Below, piece by piece: positions 5,902 to 16,448 of a stretch of DNA of 64,000 nt. A model generated the notes under the pieces. The model saw only the letters and a program-made list of their open reading frames with translations. It did not search any database and was not told the origin of the DNA. This DNA comes from Lachnospiraceae bacterium (lineage in GTDB: Bacteria; Bacillota; Clostridia; Lachnospirales; Lachnospiraceae): positions 1-64,000 of the forward strand of contig CAAEWE010000006.1 of assembly GCA_900759665.1 (NCBI GenBank). The letters run 5' to 3'. How positions within the stretch are numbered: the stretch's first letter is position 1; every line of letters begins with the position of its first letter. The position numbers and the translations under genes are program-made.

Positions 5902-7131
5902 TTAATCCATGATCACAATACCGGCATGGTATTCATCCGGGATCAAAGTGCCTGTTTTTTGCAGCAGAACCTGCCGGTAAAGATCAGCGGCAAACAGATC
6001 AAAGGAAAGAAAATCCTTTGCATAAGGACAGGGGGAATCTGACAAGATATCCCAGGCGTCCGCCATCTTTGTGAGAACCGGAACCTCGGTGATCTGGCGC
6101 AGATAGCTGCTTCTGGAGCGGCGCATGCCAAGAAGGCGCAGATAGGGAACCGGATGGGAGGTGCCATTTACGTATTCGGAAGGAATCTCAAGCAGAAGCT
6201 GGAACAGGCAGCGGCAGATCCGGGAATATGTGATATTCTTTCTTTTTAAGGAAAGGATAAAGGTTTCTGCATTCTGATAATCTGCAAGAGACTTTTCGAT
6301 ACGGTTGGCAAGCTCCTCACCTATGTCCCCGTAATGGGTCAGGGTGTCTTTCCGTACGGCCCGGCGCAGTGCATAGTAAAGGAGCGTATTAAAATCGGCA
6401 GTCCCCATACCGAAGCGGCCGGAACGGTCTTCAAGCAGAGTTAGAACCTCCTCGGGAAGAGCCCGGGAGACATCCTTCAGAGACTTTGTTTCCTTATAAG
6501 AAGAACGGATAGCCGAAGCGGAGGAAAATGTTCCATCGGAAAGCTCCGTGCTGTGATATCCGGAATCTGTGCGCAGAATGGGAACCGGTGTCAGGGTACT
6601 GTGTGTGCTTCTTAATGCTTTCAGATATTCCAGTGCCAGAATGTTATTGGCACCGGAAAGAAAATCCGGTGGCAGCTCCGGCATGTTTTCACGCAGGGCG
6701 GCTTCTCTGGCGGCAGGATAGGATGCTCCTGCTTTTAAATGCTCCTGCAGAGTCTGGCGGTAGTTGCCAGGCTCCTTCTGAAGCAGCTTGGCGGCAGAAT
6801 CCAGCAACGGCAGAGAAGGTGTCTCGCATCCAAAACAGACGCTGTCCATATGAAGTGCATTTAATAAAGAGATACCACCAAACGCAAAGTGCTCTGCACT
6901 GGATAATGCATAGACGGTGGGCAGCTCAAATACCAGATCGGCACCCTGGGAGAGTGCCATCTGTGTACGGGTGTATTTATCGATCCAGGAAGGTGCTCCC
7001 CGCTGGACAAAATTGCCGCTCATTGCCACAGCGACCATCTCCGCACCCAGAGAACGCAGATACTCGATCTGGTGCTTATGACCATTATGAAATGGATTGT
7101 ATTCTGCAACGATTCCGGTAAATTTTATCAT
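5902..7131 (-). CDS. tmcAL: tRNA(Met) cytidine acetate ligase TmcAL (YlbM family)
   Basis: A 409-residue nucleotidyltransferase-fold protein. The N-terminal GIVAEYNPFHNGH contains the HxGH-like nucleotide-binding motif, followed by MSGNFVQRGAPS and ADLVFELPTVYALSSAEHFA, both family signatures. The B. subtilis homologue uses ATP and free acetate to form N4-acetylcytidine at the wobble base of elongator tRNA(Met). AAAGGAG lies seven bases before the ATG. It is divergent from pta-ackA, the enzymes that interconvert acetyl-CoA and acetate, a neighbourhood that makes sense for an acetate-using enzyme. It may form its own transcript; a TATACT box lies upstream on the minus strand around 7190. Confidence 0.92.
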   Translation of the reverse strand: MIKFTGIVAEYNPFHNGHKHQIEYLRSLGAEMVAVAMSGNFVQRGAPSWIDKYTRTQMALSQGADLVFELPTVYALSSAEHFAFGGISLLNALHMDSVCFGCETPSLPLLDSAAKLLQKEPGNYRQTLQEHLKAGASYPAAREAALRENMPELPPDFLSGANNILALEYLKALRSTHSTLTPVPILRTDSGYHSTELSDGTFSSASAIRSSYKETKSLKDVSRALPEEVLTLLEDRSGRFGMGTADFNTLLYYALRRAVRKDTLTHYGDIGEELANRIEKSLADYQNAETFILSLKRKNITYSRICRCLFQLLLEIPSEYVNGTSHPVPYLRLLGMRRSRSSYLRQITEVPVLTKMADAWDILSDSPCPYAKDFLSFDLFAADLYRQVLLQKTGTLIPDEYHAGIVIMD

Positions 7132-7209
7132 TTAGCCGCTCCTTTCCGGATAACGATTGATTCGCTTCATTTGTGTATCAGTATACCACAGTTACATCAT
7201 AAAATGCAC

Positions 7210-7238
7210 TAGACAAAGAGAAAGGAATCCATTATACT
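7210..7238 (+). promoter_or_regulatory. Sigma-A promoter of pta-ackA
   Basis: TAGACA (7210-7215), a 17-base spacer, TATACT (7233-7238). The start is near 7245, about 50 bases before pta. Confidence 0.7.
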
Positions 7239-7297
7239 TAAATTAATTGGGTGATTTTTGATTTATGCCATAGCTCGAAGGCAGAATGGAGGATATC

Positions 7298-8299
7298 ATG
7301 AAGTTTATTGACGAGATTAAAGCAAGAGCAAAGCAGGATGTAAAGACAATTGTATTGCCGGAAACAAGAGATAAGAGAACCCTTATCGCAGCGGCACAGG
7401 TGCTAAAGGAAGGCACCGCTAAGCTTGTTATGGTGGGAGATGAGGAAAAGATCAGAGATGGTGCTCACTGGCTGGATGTGGAGCTGGATGGGATCACGGT
7501 AGTAAATCCGGAGACATCTCCAAAGCTTGACGAGTATGTAAACCTTTTGTATGAGCTTCGCAAGAAAAAGGGAATGACATTGGAGTCTGCAAGAGAGCAG
7601 TTATTAAATAATTATATAATGTTTGGTGTAATGATGGTGAAATGCAAGGATGCCGACGGTATGGTGGCTGGATGCTGTCATGCTACCGCAGATGTACTTC
7701 GTCCATCCCTGCAGATCTTAAAGACTGCACCGGGCACAGAGCTGGTATCCGGTTTCTTTATTCTGGATGTGCCAAACTGTGAGTATGGTGAGCACGGAAC
7801 TTTCCTTTTCGCAGACTGCGGACTGAATCAGGATCCGAATGCAGAGGAGATGGCAGCCATTGCACATTCCAGTTCCAAAAGCTTCCGTAACCTGGTGGGA
7901 GGCAACCCGATCATTGCAATGCTTTCCCATTCTACCAAGGGAAGTGCAAAGCATCCATTGGTGGACAAGGTGGTTGAGGCTACCCGGATCGCACATGAGA
8001 AGTATCCACAGTTAGTCATTGACGGTGAGCTTCAGACAGATGCAGCGATCGTACCGGAGGTTGCAAAGGCCAAGGCACCGGGCAGTGAGGTGGCAGGTAA
8101 GGCAAATGTCCTTGTATTCCCGAATCTGGATTGTGGTAATATTTCATATAAGCTGGTACAGCGTCTTGCAAAGGCTGAGGCATACGGACCGATGCTGCAG
8201 GGACTTTCCAGTCCTGTAAATGATCTGTCCCGTGGCTGTTCTGCAGAGGATATCACAGGTGTTATCGCCCTGACGGCAGTACAGGCACAGTTACAGTAA
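7298..8299 (+). CDS. pta: Phosphate acetyltransferase
   Basis: A 333-residue enzyme that converts acetyl-CoA and phosphate to acetyl phosphate and CoA, the first step of acetate and ATP formation. It is a single PTA/PTB domain without the N-terminal regulatory part found in enterobacteria. KTIVLPETRDKRTL at the N-terminus and the C-terminal GSEVAGKANVLVFPNLDCGNISYKL are family signatures. The start at 7298 has GGAGG at the right distance; the ATG at 7286 sits in that ribosome site. ackA follows 21 bases later, forming the usual two-gene operon. Confidence 0.96.
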   Translation: MKFIDEIKARAKQDVKTIVLPETRDKRTLIAAAQVLKEGTAKLVMVGDEEKIRDGAHWLDVELDGITVVNPETSPKLDEYVNLLYELRKKKGMTLESAREQLLNNYIMFGVMMVKCKDADGMVAGCCHATADVLRPSLQILKTAPGTELVSGFFILDVPNCEYGEHGTFLFADCGLNQDPNAEEMAAIAHSSSKSFRNLVGGNPIIAMLSHSTKGSAKHPLVDKVVEATRIAHEKYPQLVIDGELQTDAAIVPEVAKAKAPGSEVAGKANVLVFPNLDCGNISYKLVQRLAKAEAYGPMLQGLSSPVNDLSRGCSAEDITGVIALTAVQAQLQ

Positions 8300-8320
8300 T
8301 ATAAATGGAGGAAATATGTT

Positions 8321-9511
8321 ATGAAAATTCTTGTAGTAAACTGCGGAAGCTCATCTTTAAAATACCAGCTGATCGATTCGGAGACAGAGGAGGTCAGTGC
8401 TTCTGGTCAGTGTGAGAGAATCGGACTTGACGGTATCTTTTCTATCAAGGTGAAGGGTGAGAAACTGGAGAAATCCGTAGACATTCCGGATCATTCCGTA
8501 GCGATGAAGACCGTTCTTGATGCTTTGGTAGCTCCGGAGCATGGAATCCTGAAATCTCTGGATGAGATCGAAGCCATTGGTCATCGTGTGGTGCATGGCG
8601 GCGAGAAGTTTTCTTCTTCCGTATTGATTGATGAGAATGTGATCAGTGAGATCGAGGAGTGCAGTGCATTGGCACCACTGCATAACCCGGCCAATATTCT
8701 TGGTATCCGTGCCTGTCAGAAGATCATGCCGGGTGTACCGAATGTTGCAGTATTTGATACGGCATTCCATCAGACAATGCCACCAAAGGCATATTTGTAT
8801 GGAATTCCAAAGAAATATTATGAGCAGTACGGCATCCGCCGTTACGGCTTCCATGGTACAAGTCACAGTTTCGTTTCTGAGAGACTGGCACAGCTCGCTG
8901 GTCTTGATATCAACAATTCCAAGATGATCATCTGCCATATCGGAAGCGGTGCAAGCATTTCCGCTGTTGTTAATGGCAAGTCTGTCGATACCAGTATGGG
9001 CATGACTCCGTTAGAGGGTCTTGTGATGGGTACCCGTTCCGGTGACATTGATCCGGCGATTGTAGAGTTTATCTGCAATAAGGAAAACAAATCAGTCAGT
9101 GATGTTCTGACCATGTTAAATAAGGAGTCCGGTGTTCTCGGTATTTCTGGTCTGTCTAACGATTACAGAGATCTTCTGGAAGAGGAGGATGCGGGCAACG
9201 AGGCAGCGCACAATGCGTTAGAGGTGCTGGTATACAGAGTGATCAAATATATTGGTGCATACCACACAGCCATCGGTGGTGCCGATGCGATCGCATTGAC
9301 TGCAGGTGCCGGTGAGAATAACCTGGTGGTACGTGGACGTATCGTTGAGGGACTTTCTGCACTGGGCATTAAGCTCAACAAGGAGGCCAATACAGTCAGA
9401 GGAGAAGAGCTTCTTCTTTCTACAGATGACAGCAGTATTCCGGTATGGGTTGTTCCGACCAACGAGGAATTAAAAATTGCCAGAGAAACGGTCGCAGTTG
9501 TTGAAAAATAA
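8321..9511 (+). CDS. ackA: Acetate kinase
   Basis: A 396-residue ASKHA-fold kinase that makes ATP and acetate from acetyl phosphate, the main energy-yielding end reaction in this kind of fermenter. Recognised segments: ILVVNCGSSSLKYQL (phosphate binding), GHRVVHGG, VFDTAFHQTMP, RRYGFHGTSH (catalytic region), and AGAGENN near the C-terminus. GGAGGAAAT precedes the start. It is co-transcribed with pta. The stop codon is three bases before the -35 box of the rpmF promoter. Confidence 0.97.
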   Translation: MKILVVNCGSSSLKYQLIDSETEEVSASGQCERIGLDGIFSIKVKGEKLEKSVDIPDHSVAMKTVLDALVAPEHGILKSLDEIEAIGHRVVHGGEKFSSSVLIDENVISEIEECSALAPLHNPANILGIRACQKIMPGVPNVAVFDTAFHQTMPPKAYLYGIPKKYYEQYGIRRYGFHGTSHSFVSERLAQLAGLDINNSKMIICHIGSGASISAVVNGKSVDTSMGMTPLEGLVMGTRSGDIDPAIVEFICNKENKSVSDVLTMLNKESGVLGISGLSNDYRDLLEEEDAGNEAAHNALEVLVYRVIKYIGAYHTAIGGADAIALTAGAGENNLVVRGRIVEGLSALGIKLNKEANTVRGEELLLSTDDSSIPVWVVPTNEELKIARETVAVVEK

Positions 9512-9514
9512 TGG

Positions 9515-9543
9515 TTGACAAACAATACAGCAATTGATATAAT
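9515..9543 (+). promoter_or_regulatory. Perfect-consensus sigma-A promoter of rpmF
   Basis: TTGACA (9515-9520), exactly 17 bases, TATAAT (9538-9543). Every base matches consensus, fitting a highly expressed ribosomal protein gene. It begins right after the ackA stop codon. Confidence 0.9.
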
Positions 9544-9595
9544 CGAAAAAGTGTTGTAAAAAGCAAAGTAGGATAACAGTAGGAGGTGTAAGAAA

Positions 9596-9778
9596 ATGTC
9601 TATCTGTCCAAAGAATAAATCTTCTAAGGGAAGAAGAGATCGTAGAAGAGCAAACTGGAAAATGACTGCTCCAAATCTTGTAAAGTGCAGCAAGTGTGGT
9701 GCTTTAATGATGCCACATAGAGTATGCAAGGCATGCGGAAGCTACAACAAGAAAGAGATTCTTGCAAACGCAGAATAA
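9596..9778 (+). CDS. rpmF: 50S ribosomal protein L32
   Basis: A 60-residue, very basic protein of the large ribosomal subunit. The RRDRRRANWKM segment is the L32 signature. The zinc ribbon is intact, with two Cys pairs (CSKCG and CKACG). AGGAGG lies nine bases ahead of the ATG. In many Firmicutes a DUF177/YlbN gene precedes rpmF; here only 84 bases separate it from ackA and they hold its own promoter, so that gene is missing at this site. A terminator follows directly. Confidence 0.97.
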   Translation: MSICPKNKSSKGRRDRRRANWKMTAPNLVKCSKCGALMMPHRVCKACGSYNKKEILANAE

Positions 9779-9793
9779 TATCATTTTCACGAA

Positions 9794-9836
9794 CATAAAA
9801 AGGCATCGCCCTCAGGGCGGTGTCTTTTTATGTTTA
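9794..9836 (+). terminator. Terminator of rpmF
   Basis: A long stem with CGCCC/GGGCG at its core, extended by G-U and A-T pairs to AAAAAGGCA/TGTCTTTTT, ending in a T run. Confidence 0.9.
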
Positions 9837-9898
9837 TGGAGAAATGCACAAAAGATATCATCATAAAAGTTCGATATGACAAAATAATTACAAGTTAT

Positions 9899-9926
9899 TA
9901 GACATTTGGGACGGTGTGCATATAAT
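9899..9926 (+). promoter_or_regulatory. Candidate sigma-A promoter of the atp operon
   Basis: TAGACA (9899-9904), 16 bases, TATAAT (9921-9926). The -10 box overlaps the ATG at 9925, so if this promoter is used atpB must start further downstream. Confidence 0.5.
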
Positions 9927-10668
9927 GAAAAACGTGGCAAAAATATGGCAAATGCCAGGGAAGGAAGTGAGTACTACGGAGGAATTAACAAAGGAGCTGC
10001 TAGAGGAATTAAATTGCAATACAGCATTTACGATTCCTGTATCCGGCGGGATCGCAGTTCCGGAATCGGTCGTTGTAACGTGGATCATCATGGCAGTTTT
10101 GATCATTGTCTCCATATTATTGACAAGAAATCTGAGTGTTGAAAATCCGGGAAAGGTACAGCTTGCATTGGAAGCGGGATATCAGACAGCACAGAATTTC
10201 TTTGGAGAACTGCTGGGAGAAAAAGGAACAGCATATCTGCCATATCTGATCAGTGTATTGATCTACATTGCCGTTGCAAATCTGATCGGTCTGGTTGGAC
10301 TGAAGCCACCAACGAAGGATATGGGTGTGACGGCAGGAATGGCGATCATGAGTATCCTGATCGTAGAGTTTGCCGGGATCCGTGCAAAAGGAGGAAAAGG
10401 CTGGCTGAAAGGTTTTGGAGAGCCGATCTGGATCGTTGCACCGATCAATCTGCTGGAGGTGTTTACCAGACCGTTATCGCTTTGCATGCGATTGTTTGGT
10501 AATGTGCTTGGTTCCTATGTAGTTATGGAGCTGATCAAACTTGTTGTTCCGGCAGTGCTGCCGGCAGTATTCAGTTGTTACTTTGATATATTTGATGGTC
10601 TGATACAGGCATTTGTCTTTGTATTTCTGACCTCCTTATATATTGGAGAAGCAACAGCAGTGGAATGA
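9925..10668 (+). CDS. atpB: ATP synthase F0 subunit a
   Basis: The integral membrane stator subunit that forms the two half-channels for the coupling ion next to the c-ring. Five or so hydrophobic helices are visible, and the conserved fourth-helix region PLSLCMRLFGNVLGSYVVM contains the essential arginine. As called it has 247 residues. The start is uncertain: GTG 9916, ATG 9925 (weak GGACGG ten bases ahead), ATG 9952 or GTG 9967 are all in frame, and a good -10 box overlaps 9925. It is the first gene of atpBEFHAGDC; no atpI is seen. Confidence 0.93.
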   Translation: MKNVAKIWQMPGKEVSTTEELTKELLEELNCNTAFTIPVSGGIAVPESVVVTWIIMAVLIIVSILLTRNLSVENPGKVQLALEAGYQTAQNFFGELLGEKGTAYLPYLISVLIYIAVANLIGLVGLKPPTKDMGVTAGMAIMSILIVEFAGIRAKGGKGWLKGFGEPIWIVAPINLLEVFTRPLSLCMRLFGNVLGSYVVMELIKLVVPAVLPAVFSCYFDIFDGLIQAFVFVFLTSLYIGEATAVE

Positions 10669-10707
10669 TAAAAGAGAAAGAAAATAAGAGAAAAGAGGAG
10701 AATCATT

Positions 10708-10932
10708 ATGACACAGTTAATCGCAATTGGAGCAGGAATCGCAGTTTTAACAGGTATTGGAGCAGGAATCGGTATTGGACTGGCTACATCAAAGGCAGTA
10801 GATGCGATTGCAAGACAGCCGGAGGCTGAGCCAAAGATCAAGATCAATCTGGTGCTTGGCTGTGCACTGGCAGAGGCAACTGCTATTTACGGTTTCGTTA
10901 TCGCATTGCTGATCATATTATTATTAAAATAA
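10708..10932 (+). CDS. atpE: ATP synthase F0 subunit c
   Basis: A 74-residue hairpin of two membrane helices that forms the rotor ring. The glycine-rich first helix (GIGAGIGIG), the loop AIARQPEA that touches the central stalk, and the ion-binding Glu56 in LAEATAIYGF are all present. Aligned without gaps to the well-studied Na+-type subunit, Ile23 replaces the Na+ ligand Gln32 and Ala57 replaces Ser66, so proton coupling is more likely. AGAGGAG precedes the ATG. A hairpin follows the gene (10942-10969). Confidence 0.97.
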   Translation: MTQLIAIGAGIAVLTGIGAGIGIGLATSKAVDAIARQPEAEPKIKINLVLGCALAEATAIYGFVIALLIILLLK

Positions 10933-10941
10933 TCAGTAGTA

Positions 10942-10969
10942 GCAGACGCTGTAGATTAAAACAGTCTGC
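10942..10969 (+). promoter_or_regulatory. Hairpin in the atpE-atpF spacer
   Basis: GCAGAC/GTCTGC plus TGT/ACA form a nine-pair stem with a two-base bulge. It lacks a following T run, so it is not a plain terminator. It may stabilise the atpE segment of the mRNA, which must be translated more than its neighbours. Confidence 0.4.
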
Positions 10970-11004
10970 AGCACACAAAATCAGAGAAAGGCTGGCGATG
11001 TGAT

Positions 11005-11502
11005 ATGTTACGTTTAGACGGGATCGTCTTTACATTGATCAACCTGCTGATACTTTATGTGGCATTGCGTCATTTTTTGATCGGTCCGATCCAGTCGGTA
11101 CTGGAACAGAGAAAACAGTTGATCGACGGACAGTTTGCTTCAGCCGCAGGCAAAGAAGAACAGGCACTGCAGCTCAAGGAACATTATGAAGGTCTGCTGG
11201 CGGACGCAAAGGATCAGTCCCGGAAGATATTAGAGGACTCCAGGGTACGTGCCCAGAAGGAATATGAAAGCAGAGTGATGGAAGCAGAGAAGCAGGCAGG
11301 TCATATTATGGATAAAGCCCGAAAGGATGTAGAGGCAGAGAAGGAAAGGGCAATGGATGGCATGCAGAAGCAGGTGGCACAGGTGGCCATGGCAGCAGCC
11401 GAAAAGATCCTTTCCCAGAATGTCGGAGCCGCATCCAATGGGTCCATTTATGACAGTTACATAGCAGGAGCAGGTGAAGTCCATGGATCAGACAGCAATT
11501 AA
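11005..11502 (+). CDS. atpF: ATP synthase F0 subunit b
   Basis: A 165-residue stator stalk protein with one N-terminal membrane helix (residues 6-26) followed by a long charged helix rich in Glu, Lys, Gln and Ala (about 35-145) that dimerises as a coiled coil and reaches F1. No clear AGGAGG; a weak AAAGG lies upstream. The 3' end overlaps the start of atpH by about 20 bases, pointing to coupled translation. Confidence 0.93.
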   Translation: MLRLDGIVFTLINLLILYVALRHFLIGPIQSVLEQRKQLIDGQFASAAGKEEQALQLKEHYEGLLADAKDQSRKILEDSRVRAQKEYESRVMEAEKQAGHIMDKARKDVEAEKERAMDGMQKQVAQVAMAAAEKILSQNVGAASNGSIYDSYIAGAGEVHGSDSN

Positions 11503-11998
11503 TTATGGAAAAGTATTATTTCTATTGGGCATGGATCGGCAGACCGCGGCAGAGGCGGCAGAGATATGGAAGCAGTCAGAGCCTTTGCGGGAAGTAATGA
11601 AGAGTCCGGTTGTGAAAGCCGGAGTGAAGCACAGGCTCATCGAGAGGATCTTTCCGGAGGAGATACAGGTATTTCTGAAGGTAGTATGTGACAACCGGGA
11701 AATGGATATATTGCCGGATATTTTCCAGGCATATGAAAACTGGTATGATGACAGTGAAAAGATTCGGAGGGGCGTTTTGTATTATGTAGAAAAGCCCGAA
11801 AAGGAGCAGCTTGCCCGGATAGAAAAGAAATTGTGCAGTCAGTTGAAATGCAGTGAGGTGAAGCTTGCATTGGAGCCGCTGCCGGAGCTGATCGGAGGCT
11901 TTGTGATCCGTATCGGCGATCTGGAGATTGACCGGAGCCTGTGGGGCAGTATCAACTGCATGAGAGAAAAATTAATTACTGGTACGCCACAGGTGTAG
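11483..11998 (+). CDS. atpH: ATP synthase F1 subunit delta
   Basis: A 171-residue OSCP/delta protein that joins the b stalk to the top of the alpha/beta hexamer. The N-terminal helical part ([16 protein letters not shown]) and the conserved C-terminal stretch [20 protein letters not shown], which ends most delta subunits, are clear. The start at 11483 is preferred; a GTG at 11474 is in frame but is too close to the AGGAG. It overlaps atpF. Confidence 0.92.
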   Translation: MDQTAINYGKVLFLLGMDRQTAAEAAEIWKQSEPLREVMKSPVVKAGVKHRLIERIFPEEIQVFLKVVCDNREMDILPDIFQAYENWYDDSEKIRRGVLYYVEKPEKEQLARIEKKLCSQLKCSEVKLALEPLPELIGGFVIRIGDLEIDRSLWGSINCMREKLITGTPQV

Positions 11999-12024
11999 GC
12001 AGTAAAAGGCTAGGAGATGATAAT

Positions 12025-13533
12025 GTGAGTGCGATCAGCTCAGAAAATATAATTTCAATATTAAAAAGCGAGATTGAAAACTATGAAGCAGAAAGCCGGG
12101 AACACGAAGTAGGTACCGTGATCTGGGTTGGTGACGGGATCGCAACGATCTATGGGATGGAGCATGCCATGTACGGTGAGATTGTGATCTTTGAAAACGG
12201 GATCAAGGGAATGGTTCAGGATATCCAGCGTACCCAGATCGGCTGTATTGTGCTGGGAAAGGACAATGGGATCCGTGAGGGCATGAAGGTGACCAGAACC
12301 AAAAAGCGTGCCGGTATCCCGGTAGGAGAAAAATATCTGGGACGTGTGGTCAATGCTCTGGGAGCACCTATCGACGGAAAAGGAGATATCGAGGCTTCCG
12401 ATTACCGTGCGATCGAGTGTGAGGCACCGGGGATCATTGACCGGAAATCGGTCACAGAGCCGTTAGAGACCGGTATTCTCGCAATTGACTCTATGTTTCC
12501 GATCGGACGTGGACAGCGTGAATTGATCATTGGAGACCGTCAGACCGGTAAAACCTCTATCGCTATGGATGCCATATTGAACCAGAAGGGCAAGGATGTG
12601 ATCTGCATCTATGTGGCCATTGGACAGAAGGCTTCTACGGTGGCAAAGCTGGTAAACACTTTAGAGAAAAATGACGCCATGGAATATTCCATCGTGCTGT
12701 CGGCAACGGCAAGTGAGTCGGCTTCTCTGGAATATATTGCACCGTACTCCGGAACAGCTCTGGCAGAGTATTTTATGTATCAGGGAAAGGATGTACTGAT
12801 CGTTTATGATGATCTGTCAAAGCATGCAGTGGCATACCGCGCTCTTTCTCTGCTTTTAGAGCGTTCACCGGGACGTGAGGCTTATCCGGGAGATGTGTTC
12901 TATCTGCATTCCCGTCTGCTGGAGCGTTCCAGCAGACTTAGCGACGAGTTGGGCGGAGGTTCCATTACGGCACTTCCGATCATTGAGACACAGGCAGGGG
13001 ATGTATCTGCGTACATTCCGACGAACGTCATTTCTATTACAGACGGGCAGATCTTTCTGGAAAGTGACCTGTTCTTCTCCGGTATGCGTCCGGCGGTCAA
13101 TGTAGGTCTTTCCGTATCCCGTGTGGGTGGAGCGGCACAGACAAAGGCGATGAAAAAGGCATCCGGTACGATCCGTATTGATCTGGCGCAGTTCCGCGAG
13201 ATGGAAGTGTTTACACAGTTTAGTTCCGATCTGGATGACGAGACAAAGAAACAGCTTGCATATGGTAATGGCCTGATGGAGCTGTTAAAGCAGCCCCTTG
13301 GTCATCCGATGTCTCTGGCAGAGCAGGTGATCACGCTGGTTGTGGCGACAGGAAAGCTGTTTCTTGATATTCCGAAGGAGCAGATCAAGGAGACACAGGG
13401 AAAGCTTTTGGCATATTTTCAGGATCTGCATCCGGAGATTGCAGAAAAGATCCAGACAGACAAGGTGCTGGAGGACGATCTGAGAGACCAGATCCTGTCT
13501 GTGGCAGAGGAGTTTCTTGGTCAGAATCAATAG
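12025..13533 (+). CDS. atpA: ATP synthase F1 subunit alpha
   Basis: A 502-residue non-catalytic nucleotide-binding subunit of F1. Walker A GDRQTGKT ends at Lys176/Thr177, and the later [20 protein letters not shown] is an alpha-subunit signature. The GTG start at 12025 has AGGAG eight bases ahead and gives the normal N-terminus ([13 protein letters not shown]...). The longer frame from 11941 would overlap atpH by nearly 60 bases with a non-homologous extension, so I reject it. Confidence 0.96.
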   Translation: MSAISSENIISILKSEIENYEAESREHEVGTVIWVGDGIATIYGMEHAMYGEIVIFENGIKGMVQDIQRTQIGCIVLGKDNGIREGMKVTRTKKRAGIPVGEKYLGRVVNALGAPIDGKGDIEASDYRAIECEAPGIIDRKSVTEPLETGILAIDSMFPIGRGQRELIIGDRQTGKTSIAMDAILNQKGKDVICIYVAIGQKASTVAKLVNTLEKNDAMEYSIVLSATASESASLEYIAPYSGTALAEYFMYQGKDVLIVYDDLSKHAVAYRALSLLLERSPGREAYPGDVFYLHSRLLERSSRLSDELGGGSITALPIIETQAGDVSAYIPTNVISITDGQIFLESDLFFSGMRPAVNVGLSVSRVGGAAQTKAMKKASGTIRIDLAQFREMEVFTQFSSDLDDETKKQLAYGNGLMELLKQPLGHPMSLAEQVITLVVATGKLFLDIPKEQIKETQGKLLAYFQDLHPEIAEKIQTDKVLEDDLRDQILSVAEEFLGQNQ

Positions 13534-13592
13534 CAGCAGGTCTGTGCCTGACCGGTCATGTCCGGCGGGAGGCACAGAGAATGGAGACAAGC

Positions 13593-15901
<2,309 letters not shown>

Positions 15902-15922
15902 CGGCATAAGTGAGGGTTGATT

Positions 15923-16342
15923 ATGGAGAATACATTTTTATTGAATGTGACTGCCTGTGACCGTGTGTTCTTTGAGGGACGCTGCCGTCAGGTGGTGATC
16001 CCTTTGGAGGACGGCGAAAAGGAGATTCAGGCACATCACGAAAATATGGTCTTTGCAGTGGAAGTAGGTGAGCTGCGGATCCAGACCGAGGATGGAGAAT
16101 GGATCACGGGTGTGGTTGGTACCGGGTTTGCCCAGGTGATCAACAACCGTGTCAATATCCTGGTGGACACTGCAGAGCATCCGGAAGAGATCGATGTGCG
16201 CCGGGCCAGGGAAGCTAAGGAACGCGCCAGAGAGCAGCTCCGCCAGAAACAGAGTATTCAGGAGTATTATATGTCTCAGGCATCTCTTGCGCGGGCAATG
16301 TCAAGACTGCGTTACAGCAGTAAGGACGATATGCGTGTCTGA
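15923..16342 (+). CDS. atpC: ATP synthase F1 subunit epsilon
   Basis: A 139-residue subunit with an N-terminal beta sandwich (residues 1-85) and a C-terminal helical hairpin (DVRRAREAKERAREQLRQKQ and onward) that can block rotation and limit ATP hydrolysis. GAGGG lies six bases before the ATG at 15923; the TTG at 15917 is too close to it. Last gene of the operon, which ends at the terminator at 16405. Confidence 0.93.
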   Translation: MENTFLLNVTACDRVFFEGRCRQVVIPLEDGEKEIQAHHENMVFAVEVGELRIQTEDGEWITGVVGTGFAQVINNRVNILVDTAEHPEEIDVRRAREAKERAREQLRQKQSIQEYYMSQASLARAMSRLRYSSKDDMRV

Positions 16343-16404
16343 TATGGATAGGGCAGCGTGGAAATGTTGTTGGGATAACGACAGGAGTCACTGCTTATAA
16401 TATA

Positions 16405-16448
16405 AAAGAACCTGTTATCCGGCATTTACTCAGATAACAGGTTCTTTT
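16405..16448. terminator. Bidirectional terminator between atpC and the LysR gene
   Basis: A perfect 15-bp stem (16405-16419 with 16433-16447) followed by T on the plus strand and flanked by A/T for the minus strand. One arm also encodes the last residues of the LysR protein. Confidence 0.9.

Noticed and set aside
11941..12024. Longer start for the ATP synthase alpha subunit
   Set aside because: It overlaps atpH and adds residues not found in the family; the GTG at 12025 is well placed.
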